64,000 nt of DNA. Source: Anastatus disparis. Lineage: Eukaryota; Arthropoda; Insecta; Hymenoptera; Eupelmidae. A program made the position numbers and the translations under genes. Of the stretch, positions 13,101-25,672 are shown piece after piece. The stretch's first letter is position 1, and the number at the start of each line of letters is the position of its first letter. Below the pieces are notes generated by a model, which worked only from the letters and a program-made list of their open reading frames with translations, was not told the origin of the DNA and did no database searches. The DNA is taken from contig JAFFSR010000242.1 in the NCBI GenBank assembly GCA_017163975.1, forward strand, positions 6,163,001 through 6,227,000. The letters are read 5' to 3'.

Positions 13101-14984
13101 TAATTTATTAAAATCAAATTTTTCTTCTAAGAATAACAACAACAGCAATATATTTGATATTTTATTTCTCAATGCTTATCCGTGAGTGTTGAAACTTTCT
13201 GCATTATATTGGCTATTAATAGGCAATTCGATCAGATTGGCATTGACAATCAAAAGCGCCGTGTCATCTGAGATCATTGAATAGCTTGAGAATTTTCTTT
13301 GATATATGATTATATCAATGATTCAATTTAAATAGAAAATTTCTTCACGAGCGATTGAATATTTAAATTGACGCTAACTAATAATTTCAATTTTTAAGGT
13401 CCCATTCAGTATTTTCCGATTGAAATATCCTTTAATTTGAAAATAAATGGATTAATGTTTAGAATACTGATTGATTTTAATTGATGCGTTTTATTCAATA
13501 AATTTGTATCCGTTGATATTGTTCTATCCAAAGTATTAATATAATTATCAAGTAGTAACGTTCAATTAAATTGACGAATATATTTCTCCCACTTTCTAAA
13601 ATTCAGAATTACATAATAATTTATTTGGATTAATTATTATATATCTAATCGTTTTGGAATGTCAAATATTTAATTGTCAGTATCATTAATAATAATGATT
13701 TCGCAGTCTCAATCACTTTCTCAAATTGTAGCTGCATATCTAGTCTCTTTTGACGCGATATATATGTAGTTCTATTTTTATTCTTTTTCGATGCGGAAGT
13801 AAAAATAGTTTCAAATATAACCACATTATTCTGAAATTTTTGTAAATTGAACGAAGTATCAAAAATGAAAAATGAATTAAAAATCATTTAATAAATTTTT
13901 TAATCAAATTAAGATAAATGTTTCATAATCTGAAAGTGAAAATAAAATCGAAAAATGATATATGAACAGTAATACGTTGATTATTCATAATAATTCTTAT
14001 ATTATTAATATTATAATATCCAACAATCAACATAATGGATTTTAATTTTTGAAATTAATTATTACTTAAATAACAAAAAATATCTTGACTCTTATTTTTT
14101 CATTTTTATCAATCGAATGGTGTGCGTACAATGCACTTGTTAAACATATAAAGCTAATGAACATATCTTTCCAAGCCTCAAGAAAAAAAAACCAAAATAT
14201 TATTCATTATTTCATAAAGTATTAGGATGGTATACAATACAAGAGCATCGAATAAGCGCGTGGACTCTCTTCGTTCGGCAATTTTCCTCGTTTTATTTGT
14301 TCATTTCTATTTCGTATATTGAATGTAGGTCGAGCCGGGCTTGACGATTTGGATTTGCATCGAAAAAAAAAAAAAAAAACTAATCGACGACCAGCCAAAT
14401 TAGGTCTCACACTTTTTTTCTATTGCTCCGTCGAGTAAGAATTTTTGCGGCAAATATGATTGAAATATTTATTCAGATATAATACGATGGATTATTTGAG
14501 ATATTTCAATTTTCGAAAGTTTAATAATTCATCAGCATAAACATTTTAAATTATGTTATTATTATTAGCAAATAATTATCGAAATTCAAAACATAACGTA
14601 AATTTAATAATTTTAAATAATATAGTACAAAGTTATTAAAGATTAACCTTTTGACGTCCAACATGAATATTTTTATTTGAAATTTCATTTTTTCTAATAA
14701 TTGACGTAAAATAGAGCAATAAAGTTGAATGTAAATATTGAATGATTAATATTTAAATATAAATATTGATTTTATAAGATATGTAAATATTGAAACAATC
14801 TTAATTCAATTGAGTAATAATAATTTTTAACTAATGTATAATAAAAGAGAAAAAATCATTAAAGATATTTTTTTATGACATTTACGAAAAATTAAATAAA
14901 AAAGAAAATTTTGAGATCTCATATAACATTATCATATTCGAAAAATTGTTAATAATATAGAAACATATTCTGAAAATTTTTTTT
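10113..14984. other. intergenic, low-complexity tracts
   Basis: No supported gene. 11310-11560 is a GC-richer island with GA-rich and CG/CA repeats. 12260-12670 is a long pyrimidine tract (poly-CT with T runs) that yields spurious Phe/Ser/Leu open frames in all plus frames. Confidence 0.45.
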
Positions 14985-15185
14985 TTTATTCTTCTTTAAC
15001 GTCGCTATATTTATGCTATTTTTACTATGCTAATCAGCGACGGAGCTCGTGAGTGTGTTTATGAACAAAGCACATGCAAGGTACAGTGGTGCTTGTATCA
15101 ATCGGCTGCCGAGAGCGAGATTCGAACTCAGAGCCCCGAGATTACGAATCCAACACTCTACCGACTGAGCCACTCACCGGCTCCA
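14985..15185 (-). mobile_element. tRNA-derived SINE (family 1, copy 4)
   Basis: Minus-orientation copy. On the plus strand it starts with a T-rich stretch and AACGTCGCTATATTTATGC (the SINE tail) and ends with the complement of the tRNA-like head, CTACCGACTGAGCCACTCA. The open frame 15027-15239 is an artefact of this repeat. Confidence 0.86.
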
Positions 15186-15574
15186 GTGAAACATTACATT
15201 TATGATATTAAACTATTTTATGATAAACCAAATGAGTAATGAATTATTAAAATAAATAATCAGAAAACTAAATTGATAAATCATCAATATTTAATTAGCA
15301 ATTAACTCCGTAATTTTGTCATTTTTCATAGAATGAAGGCATAAATCATTGAATGTGTAACACTATATATTTGTAGTCGATAATTGCCATAGTTCTTAAA
15401 ATGATTTATAAATAATTTAATAACTTGTAAAAACATTTTGGTTTACGTTTCCTTAAAAAAGATTATTAAAAAGCTTTAATTAATTGAAGATAAATAATAT
15501 TTAATACAGGGACTGAATACTTATAAAGATGTTTTAAATTACAATTTTAATGTTTGTAAAATTAAGCATCGATA

Positions 15575-15625
15575 ATAGATAGTAGCATCGTAATGATAGC
15601 ATAAATTACAGCGACTTTGAAAAAA
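15575..15625 (+). mobile_element. 5'-truncated SINE family 1 fragment
   Basis: Only the 3' end is present: TAGCATCGTAATGATAGCAT followed by an AAATTACAGCGACTTT-like tail and an A run. This matches the tail of full copies and is what incomplete reverse transcription would leave. Confidence 0.6.
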
Positions 15626-17727
15626 AAAATCCAACAACGGGAAAATTCCTATAAATTTTTTATACTTATAATAAAATGAAATTTTTACAAAGTTAAAAAT
15701 TTTTTCTTAAAATATCATGAAACGTAAAAAAGTATTACGTAAAACATAAACATATTTTGTTTAAGGATTGCGTGAAAATTCGAATTTTGTCACGTAATTT
15801 TATTAATGCAAACATATTTGATTTTGTGACTCATAAGTAGCTTTTTATGACTTATAAACAGCTTTTTATGAAATATAATAAAAGATACTAAAAAGATTTA
15901 TGTTTCAACTTGTTAATGCAAAATTAGGGTTTGATGAAAAATAACAACAACTGCTTTGATAATTTATTATCATCTATTTATTTAAAAATCATGCTTTCTC
16001 ACTTTTTTGACATAACATACGCGCGATGTCTTGTTCAACACTGGTATTCAATTTGTTTTACAATAATTTTATTTTCCTCAATTCGTGACGCTAGAAAATG
16101 ATTGTCAACTATAATTTTGCATGCAATTTTTATTGTAAAAATTTTATCAAAAAGTTATTGAATTTTGATTGTACAATAAAAATCGATATAAATTTTATTT
16201 ATGCATGTTCGTAGAAATACTTTACAACATCAAACTTTTTATAAGGTCAAGTATATAATTTACATTGATTAAAAATAAATGTTCAACTGAATAATTTCGA
16301 AAAAGAGAAATTTTTAAGTATACATTTTTAGACTCCACGTTAAAAAATCGGCTTCAAATTTTTCAAAGATAAATATCACAGATGATTAGCAAAATGCAGT
16401 ATTTTTTTTCAAATATTGGGCAGTTGCATTAGCAATTTTTGGTTTTTTCATAAGTTAAATAAGTAAAATTTAATTTTAACAACTATAATTTATAATGGTT
16501 ATACCGTTTATACCGTACTATAAAATATTACACATTTTATAGTACGATAAAATGTTGTACATATATATGTACACATATACGTTATACGTGCATGCATACA
16601 ATACTATAAAATTTTATATATTTTATAGTACTTATAATTATTAATCTATTTACAAAATTAATTTTAAAGAAATATACAATTTACAATTTTGTTTAAGAAA
16701 ATTACTTTTAGTTGTAATTTCTTGTAACATAATATCTCCAATATAAAATACTTCGTAATCGTATTTATCCATGATCGTATTCGTATTTAATGATGAAATT
16801 TTTAATTAAATATTATTTCTCATGATAATAGTATAAAAAATATAATTTTATAATATTTAACAATCATTTATCAAATTAAATTAAGATCGATCAGTTGAAT
16901 AATCTTTTTCTAGCTCCACGTTTAAAAATACAATTTTTTTTTCACATATGTGCTGCAAACGCGAAACAACAAATGTTGGACGCGAAGCTTGGGAATAAAA
17001 GTATTCGCTTAAATATAAAGTGTAGAACAAACTTGGTAAAGTAAACAATCGTGCGCTTTATTATCGAAACGGCGCGTGTGCTGTCTTTTTTTTCGTTTTT
17101 ATCTCTCATGTACGCGTGCATTCTAACTTTATAAGTTTGAAGGAACATGTTTTTGCTCTTGCAAAGTAGACAAGTATAAATTTCCTTGTCCTCAATCGCA
17201 AAAAGAAAAATTATTTTTTTACCTTTTTAAAGTTTATACGGTACGAACTAATATTTGTACAATTTCAAATGTCATGCTCAAAAAAAAAAGTTTAGTTTTC
17301 TTTTTAGCACACGTTAAAAATTCATGTAGCATGAAAAATAAAAAATGCAAGGTATAACCAAAAAACGAATTAAACTTGCATGTAAATATTATTAACGAGC
17401 TAATACTAACGCTTTTTCTTGTAATTTTTTTTGACATTTTTTTTATTTTACCCCTTTTTTTTTATTTTCTTGATTCGCATCTTAACTTTCGCATTATTAT
17501 AGCTTATGTATATAATCTAAGTAGAAATTTATCTGATAAAACGATTATGCAATAATATAATACGTAGAATATTCGACATTGATCCAGCAATTCTACTCCT
17601 TCATCCAAAACTCGATTACACAGCATTATTTTTTCTTTTATAATATAAAGTTGTACGATTTCAATTAAAAAAAAAATCTTTTTTCCGAATCGCATTTCTA
17701 CGAAGGCAACAATCTTTACATCTACAT
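15626..17727. other. intergenic downstream of Kintoun
   Basis: AT-rich. It contains two short hairpins sharing TACTATAAAAT arms (16515-16545 and 16602-16630) and no supported gene. Confidence 0.4.
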
Positions 17728-17733
17728 TTTATT
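17728..17733 (-). terminator. candidate polyadenylation signal of Kintoun
   Basis: AATAAA on the minus strand, about 65 bp after the Kintoun stop codon. It is the nearest canonical signal; use is inferred from position only. Confidence 0.5.
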
Positions 17734-17798
17734 ATAAACTAGAAAGGTTATCACACTCTATTACCGCTTTTTTCGACTTATATAATTTTTTTTTTTGT

Positions 17799-20700
17799 TT
17801 AAACTTCGAGGTCAAACAACAAATCATTTTTATTTTCGAATTCATTTTCGGAATTTTCAGTCTCACTTTTTTTCTCCTTTGTATTGCCCGCATTTTCAAC
17901 GTTGCGTTTTTGCTTACGTTTATTGGGATTGCGAGGCGAACGTTCAATTTCAATGTTAGCAGTTTTTTGAGTTTCTACACACTTATTATTTGTTTGATGA
18001 AGAATTGATCGGACCACATCAGATGTATCGCGTTCTGGCTCATTTTTTGTTTCGACTTTATATTTTTCACGCTCTTCTGTTTCTGAATTTTCACTTTCGC
18101 TCATTCGACGCTCATAAGCACGTTTTTTATTCCTGAGTTTTCGTTGGTTCTTTTTACGTTGACCAAGGATACTGGAATTTGACCTAAAATCAATGTTTCA
18201 TAAATAAAAATTCTATTATCTTGTAAAGTTACAAAAAATAGTAACGGTTGAAACAGAAAGTAATGTTTTTAAATTTGAAAGTCATAATGCGGATATCAAA
18301 GAAATTTTCAAATTAATAGTTTTAATGAAAATAATAAAGTTTATTATAAATATTCAATTCTTGAAAAAAATTTATTGAATATCTTTTACTTTATACTATA
18401 ATAATAATAATACTAATTAGAAAAATATATACAATATTATTAAATATTATGATTTGAACTTATAATTAATTTTCTTCATAATATTAAAACACGTGTTCAT
18501 AAATCTGCAAAACACTTTTTTCGGTTAACAATGTATTGTGCGTTGCATAATATGAAATATAAAAATATTTATTGGACATAAGCAATTTAAATTGTTAACA
18601 ATAATAATTCAAATACTAACCGATACAGCTGACGAGATACTACATCATTAAATCGAACAGTTTTTTTTAAACTTGAGCCTTCGGATTCAGAATTAAATTC
18701 GTTGATCGAGTCATTGAATGTTACTGAAGATAAAGGAGCAGTACTATCATCAATACTAGATTCTGAAACAGATCGTGAGAAACGACGAGATTTTAAAATA
18801 CTTTTATACCTTCCACTACCACTATTGCTACCAATACTGCTTGGAAGTTCATCTCCGCTACTCTCAGAAACAGATCTCGATTGAATGAAATTTCGTTTTC
18901 TCTCATCGGCTCGAGAATGTCGTTTCCTCTCATTTTCATCTTCATCATCTGAATCCAAACTGTGTGATCGTACATTTACAATGACTTCACTGCCATTTCT
19001 GATAACTTCAACGTTTTTATCAGTTTCTAATTCTGGATCTTCCTGTATTTAAAAAATAAAAACATTAAAATTTTTTATATAAGACTTGTCTCAATGAATA
19101 CTTAATAACTTTACTTACCACTAATGCTTGCAATTTATTTTTAATAGATGTAGCTGCTGAAAAATCTTTAGCTTCCATATTTTCCTCGTTTATTCCAGCC
19201 AAGTAACATGATATCATTTCTGCATTTTTTATTTTAACAGATAATACAACATTATTATCCCATGGTTCTACAGTTAAGGTTTCTGGTATGAAAGCATCTT
19301 TTTCTATTTTTAAACATAATGAATAATAAACAGGGAAGAATCCAGCTCCAATAGATGTAAGTAAAATGTGAAGGCCAGCATTATCTTCTAAGAATTTATT
19401 TTGAATGGATTCTGAATCCACATTTTTTGCATGTATTGTAATGGCTAACATATTATCATATAAGTTACATGTGAACGATGGAAGAGAATACTTTACATTA
19501 GGGTTCATATAGAATACATCTTCACTAGTCCGTAATGCCGTATCGGCACAATCACTATACACTTCGTTATTTTCACTCACTAAACAATTCATTGGGCTAT
19601 CTTGTGATTTTTGAGAATCACTAGATTCATCATTTTCTAATTCATTGTTTTGAGAATCACTCAATGTATCATTTTCAATTTCATTATTCATATGTGATTC
19701 TGGTACTGGACTCCCATGATCACTTTCAACACCACTATCTTCTTTCGTGTCAATGGCAAAAGATGTATCACGAATCACAGGCAAAGTAACTGTTAATGTT
19801 CTGAATTTAGAATCAAATTTGGCATTACCTTCATCAGGATTAACTCGATATGATAAAGGTAATCTTAAACAATATTTAGCAGGCTTTTCACTTTTTAATG
19901 AAAGATAACGTTCTTGAACATCTAATGTTGCATCCCCTGCAGATTTTAATAATGGAAGATTAATAACGATCACTAAATTTTTAGGCATTGCCGCATGTAT
20001 TTTGGCATCTTTAGTTTCCATAAATTCATCCAACTCAAGATTAGTTTGATGTTTAATAATATATTTTGGTGTTGTATATTCAGAATTTTTATCTTCAGTC
20101 TCATTAGTTCTCGTTTTATAATATATAGTACTCGGAGGATCCTTTTTAGGCTTTTCCTCATTAACTTTTATTCGACGTTGTCTATGTTCATCGTAACTAG
20201 ACATGAGCTTTTGATATATTTCAGGCTCCATATCTAATTTATCTGTTTCAGCTGGTTTTTCGCTGGGTTTCCTAATAACTGTAGGTTGACTGGCTCCCTT
20301 GTAACTCATTTTGGGAAATTTTATGTTCTTTCGATCCAATTTAACCTATTAAAAAAAAAGGAATTGGTAAGATATTTAAAATTAACAACAATTAAGAATA
20401 TTTTATAATTGATTGAAACAAGAATTAATTGGTAAAATGATGAATTGGAAGAATATTATTTCATCATTGTTTGACTTTAAGCCAATTTTTAAACTTTGTT
20501 TATTTTTAGTCAAATTGTAACTAAAATAATAATTGTTGTAAAAAAATGATTATTATTATTATTTAAAATTAGTAAAGAAAATTTATAAAAATATTGATGA
20601 ATGTACAATTATAATAAATCAATATTGTTACATAGTTACAATAGACAAAACATTCTTAAATAAAAAAAAATTATGTAAATATTATTAAAATTTTTAATTG

Positions 20701-21908
20701 GAAACCACTTAAAATAAGTTTATGAAAAATTTGCTAGATAATAAAATTATTCTAGTAATAAATATTTGTTTTCACTAGAATGATGTAATACCAATTTAAA
20801 ATTTTGCTATAGCAAATGATTATGCTCTTAATATAGTACAAATGTCAATATCAAAAGATTAATATATCAACGCGAAAAACTGTATAATTTGACATAGTTA
20901 AAATAATGGCGCTGATATGCAAATACAGAGCTCCCTTTTTTGCATTAAATTGGAGCAATGCTGGCAATGCAGCGATACATTTATGAATGAGCAAGTGAAA
21001 AATATAATGATAATCATTGAATAATTCGAGTCTATATTTTCAATGTTAACATGCATAATTCAAACTCATTTTTTATAATAAAATTTGTGCACTGTTTATG
21101 CTATTGTTTACAATTTTATATAAAAAATTACTTGCGCCTTGACAATATATTAACATAATTAAATCAATATATAGATGTAACATAACATTGCAAGCATCAA
21201 TATTCAAGAAAACCTTCAAAAGTTAAGTTAAAAAAAGAATCGAAATCCCCTAAGCAACAACGTGAAATCAATAAAACACGAGGCAGAAATTACGACGTAA
21301 AAAAAGTTCGACTATAAAAAAAACGCGTTGATATTAATGTGAAAAAATGAATGATGTAAAATCACCTTAAAATTATTCTCAACGCCATCCATTGCAGTAT
21401 CGTTGACCATATCGCGGAATCTCTTATTTTTCTCTGTGAGATACAAGGTATCAGGATGAAAAACAACATCGAATACACGGCAACGTTCCTTATTATGGTC
21501 GAGGTCATCACGCGGTGGCGCTAATATATGAGGAATTGACCAGCTGAGTCCCGGTTGCGTTTTATCATCTCCATTATTTTCAGCATTGGAACGTTGACTC
21601 GTTGGTTTGCCAATAAGTTCATTTTTGCCAATATTAATGAAACATTTTAAAGTACCGTTCAAGCTCGTTTTAATGACGTAACCTGGCTCTGGATGCACAA
21701 ACTGCACGTCGACGCCTCGCTCTTTTTCCAACTGTTTGATCTCGCTTTCGTAAATCTTGCGATTCTCCGGGTCATTGATCTCGTCGGCGTATTCGCATAA
21801 CAATTTACGAAATTCATCCTTCTTCAAGCATTCTGTTATGTTTTTTAATTCATCGCGAGTCACCTCGAGATCTTCCCATTCTTTTTTACGCTCCTCGTAA
21901 GCGTCCAT
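17799..21908 (-). CDS. Kintoun: Kintoun / DNAAF2, dynein axonemal assembly factor 2
   Basis: Four exons: 21908-21366, 20345-19119, 19042-18621 and 18183-17799. All borders are GT..AG and phases agree, giving 858 aa, close to the family's usual size. Exon 1 encodes the N-terminal helical part and the PIH1 start, including a VHPEPGYVIKT block. Exon 2 opens with the family-typical KFPKMSYKG segment and completes PIH1. It then carries an acidic Ser/Asp/Glu linker and a CS-like beta region around YSLPSFTCNLYDN. Exons 3-4 hold a charged tail with the block VRFNDVVSRQLYRSNSSILG and a basic GQRKKNQRK stretch. Kintoun is a cytoplasmic PIH co-chaperone that works with Hsp70/Hsp90 to pre-assemble axonemal dyneins; in insects that means sperm and chordotonal cilia. 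The start ATG at 21908 follows a T-rich leader with no better upstream ATG seen. Confidence 0.94.
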
Positions 21909-24900
21909 GTTTTTCTTCTCCTTTTTTTAAAAAACCTCGCTTTACAGTCGCACGGCTTTACATATACTAAATTCTCTCTTTAGCTTTTAGCTATTATACA
22001 CCGGACTCCTATTCTTCTTTTCTTTCGTCTTCTTCTATCTTGCTCTCTCTCTCTTTTTTCTATAGTCAGCAGTCTATATAAGTGTACGTATATACCAGCT
22101 CGCGTATGTTTACAAATAAAGCCCGAGCTGCTTTTCGTTTTATATTAGACATGTGTGAGTATTATTAATATACAGATACGTAAAGGGGAAAAGAAACAGC
22201 AGCAGTCTGCAGAGCTGCAGTTGCAGAGCAGCGGAAGGAGCTCTTTAAATTCTGTTTCTATGTGTTTATATACATACACATAATACAAATATAATATCGC
22301 GAGAGGAGAGCCTACGTGGAGTCAAGCACCGCAGCGCCACTCTCTTTTTATACCGTTAACCGTCGTGGAAGAATCGCGAAGCTTCTATTCCTAACAAAAT
22401 TTCACATTCTCTATATATACGTTGACTGGTGTAGTATTGATACAGAAACTGGTATTATACTAATACCACGTGGAATATCGTGTTGATGTCACGTAGACAA
22501 CCAGCGGTGATTCTGCGCCGGCCGGCTGGTGGTCGCGCGAGGAACTACTGTCGTTTAAAAAAAATAAACATTTTTCTTTTTTTTTTTTTGCAATTTTTAT
22601 TATGTTCAAGTATGCGATATTGATTTGTGACTTTAATAATATATTCGTATGCATTTATTATGAATCGTTATTTTATTACATTTACGTAGAGTATAGGCAT
22701 TTTATATAATAATAATATTTAAAAATCATTCATGTTTTTATAATAATATTTATTTTAACACTATAAAAATAGTTATACTTTTATTTAAGTCAATAAAAAG
22801 TAAAATTTTTATTCAAAATATTGTTTATGATCGTTCTATTAATAACATAATAATTAAAAATTGATAAAAAATAAAAATATTAAAAATATTTTTAAATAAA
22901 GATAAAAGGAAAAATACTCTGCTAAAATTTTTTATTTTGTATATCTAATCTGATTTTTATCATACACTTGGAAACAATTATACTTGATTGTTAATAATTC
23001 CATCACACCTATATATCTGATCCATATCTTATCTTTTTCTCTAAGAGTCTAATGTATAATGATAATCAACGTTTAACGCAAACGATACACGTAGAACAGC
23101 GGGACAAATCATTAGAATTCGTAACAAATTATTATGTTATGTGGTAAAAGTTAACATGCATGTATGGTGCAAATGAGTGTATTAATAGCAAAAGTTAACT
23201 TATCTGAAATATAACTTACGCATGGCAAAGAAATTTTTTGCCATTAATTTTGTAATTTTTATACAAAATAACATTACAAATGAAAAACTCATTTTGATTT
23301 AGTATTGAAATTTTCCATAGTTGAATTTAATCTAAAAATAATCTTTCTGAAGCTTAATTTATTTAATTTACGACATATTTTATATAACTATAACGCTCAA
23401 ATAATTAATAAACAATTTCCATTATAAAGTTAAAAAATGAAAATACTTTTCATTTTACTTTTCAATCAATTTTGCAATTAAACTTTAAGAAAATTTTCGA
23501 AAGCCCCTATTAAATTTGTTATCGCAATTAATTTCTTAAAGAAAAGACAATTATTGCCGCTGCCCTGATAATTTCGTTTCAATATACTCCCATGCCTCGA
23601 AGGCATCATCCCATTATCATTATTTTCACGTACACAAGAACGAAAAAGAAATAAAAAGAGCCGCAACGTGACGTAAATATACAATTACGTTACAAGGTAC
23701 GTATAAACAAAACTTTCTTCTTACAGTTTTATTAACGTCGCGTATATATGCATCGAAATTATAATATTTTTAAATAAGGTCTCCTTTAAAAACTTTTTTA
23801 TTATGTATACGTGTATATGTATAGGAACAACAAGGCAACGAAGCATAATTTGTGAATAATAGCACATCAGTGCTACTTTCACGACACTCCCTTATAAGCC
23901 GGCATTCCTTTCGTTTATACTCATACACTTTGATGTTTCTTCTCCGTTTTCTTCATCTTCTTATGGCTTTTTCTTCTTGCTGTTTTTTTTTTAATAGTGC
24001 AAGTTGCGAATTCATCGCGTGCTCAACTTGAATTTTCCAATGGTTAAGAAATAAACGCCTACCATTGACTTTGCGTGTGTCTGTTCTCTTTACATCTTTT
24101 TTTTTAATATTCAATTTCCAGTTCTCAATAAGCTTGTTTTTTTTCTTAAGTATATAATATAATACTTTAGTTTTTATTGAAAGGGATATAAGATACTTAT
24201 AATATTTTTGTACGGAACAAAAAGATTTTTATATTTAAAGAATACATAAGTACGTAAGCTTCTTAAGCAGCTTTTGCTTCTGCAAATTATATAGTGTTTT
24301 GTGGAAATGAAAATTATAAATGATTATAATGTATGTTATTCGTAATTAGCTTGGTATTTATAATCATTAATAAATTAGCGATTCGAGTATGATTCTTAAA
24401 ATTTTAACGCTAGGAGCACATAAGTACGCAGATGCAAAATAAATCATATTATAATTGGACATTTGTAAATAATTTTATTTTGCAAACGAATCGCGAGACT
24501 TGTGAAATAACGTTAAATCTTGGAAAATAAATTATTCTTACTAGATTAAAGAGATTGTGTTGGGACGTATATGATCTTGATTAAACTTTATTAGAATGTT
24601 GTGTGTTTTTATAAAAAAGTATTTATTAGAGATGCTGCAATATAAAATTATAAGGAACAATAAAATGTATTTCATTAACGTGAAAAAAGTTATCATTAGT
24701 AGTGCATTAGTATGAATAAAAAAGTTAAATGTATTCTACAACTGCAATGAAACTTCGAGAGGCTATGTATAACAAAAAACTTTTATTTCAAAACAATCAA
24801 TAATAACGTACTTGTAACGAGGTAAATATAATATTTTTATATGTAAGTAATGTACTGAATAAATTTTTTCAACTAAAACATAATAATTACGTTAAAAGTA

Positions 24901-25672
24901 TTACAATTATTATAAATATATAAGTACATGATGAAAAAAGATTTTAATTCATTCAACAATTGATCTTCAATTGATTGAAAATTAATACACGCTTGAATAT
25001 ATTTATTTTCTAATTATCAATCATTCCTTTCAACCACGTCAAGCTCTCTTATAAAGTACTTAAGAAAATCATGTCGACATCTCCATTCAAGTGCAATTTC
25101 AATTGATTCATATGAAGTCCTTCTTTGTACCTATCAATTTTTCTTAGAAAACGTTAAAGTTTTCAAATCCATTGATAGATCTGTAATTATTAAAACATCT
25201 TTCGATTTCCCGTACAGCATCGTCTCTATCATATTTGTATATACGTATACAATCAAATATGATGGTAAAACATAAAAAATCTAGTGGGGAAATATTTATG
25301 AGATGGAAAGAATAATTGGTAACGCGGCGAATAAAAAACAACACGTGGGGGATTCCATACACATCGCGGGGCCTTCCAATGTTGTATGTACAAGTAGAAG
25401 AAAACCAAATGGTTGTATTCGCGGTTTGAAGGCACGAGAGCGACTGACCCACTGACATTCTCTCTTGGGCTTTGCTCGAGAGAGCATACAGTAAGTGTGT
25501 ATAATAAGCGCGCGCAAAATATTTAAAAAAAAAGGAAGGAACGAGCTAACATAGAAGAGATTTTTAAAATCATGTGTCCTTTGGATTTTTGTGTGATTAG
25601 ATGTAAGGTGGATTGTTAGTGCTTTAATTTTCTTTTTTTTTTAAATAAGTGAAATTTGTATCCAAATAAAAG
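21909..25672. promoter_or_regulatory. divergent intergenic region between Kintoun and the sulfotransferase gene
   Basis: Both genes are transcribed outward from this 3.8-kb gap, so it must hold both promoters. 21960-22560 is less AT-rich, with CT-rich and CAG/CTGCAG-like segments and TATA-like stretches, and probably contains the Kintoun 5' UTR and promoter. 25430-25660 precedes the plus-strand start. I see no other gene. Confidence 0.4.

Noticed and set aside
15027..15239. 70-codon open frame
   Set aside because: Lies on SINE family 1 copy 4.
25144..25517. Open frames on the minus strand just upstream of the sulfotransferase start
   Set aside because: Three overlapping frames without recognisable domains, in the probable promoter/5' UTR of the plus-strand gene.
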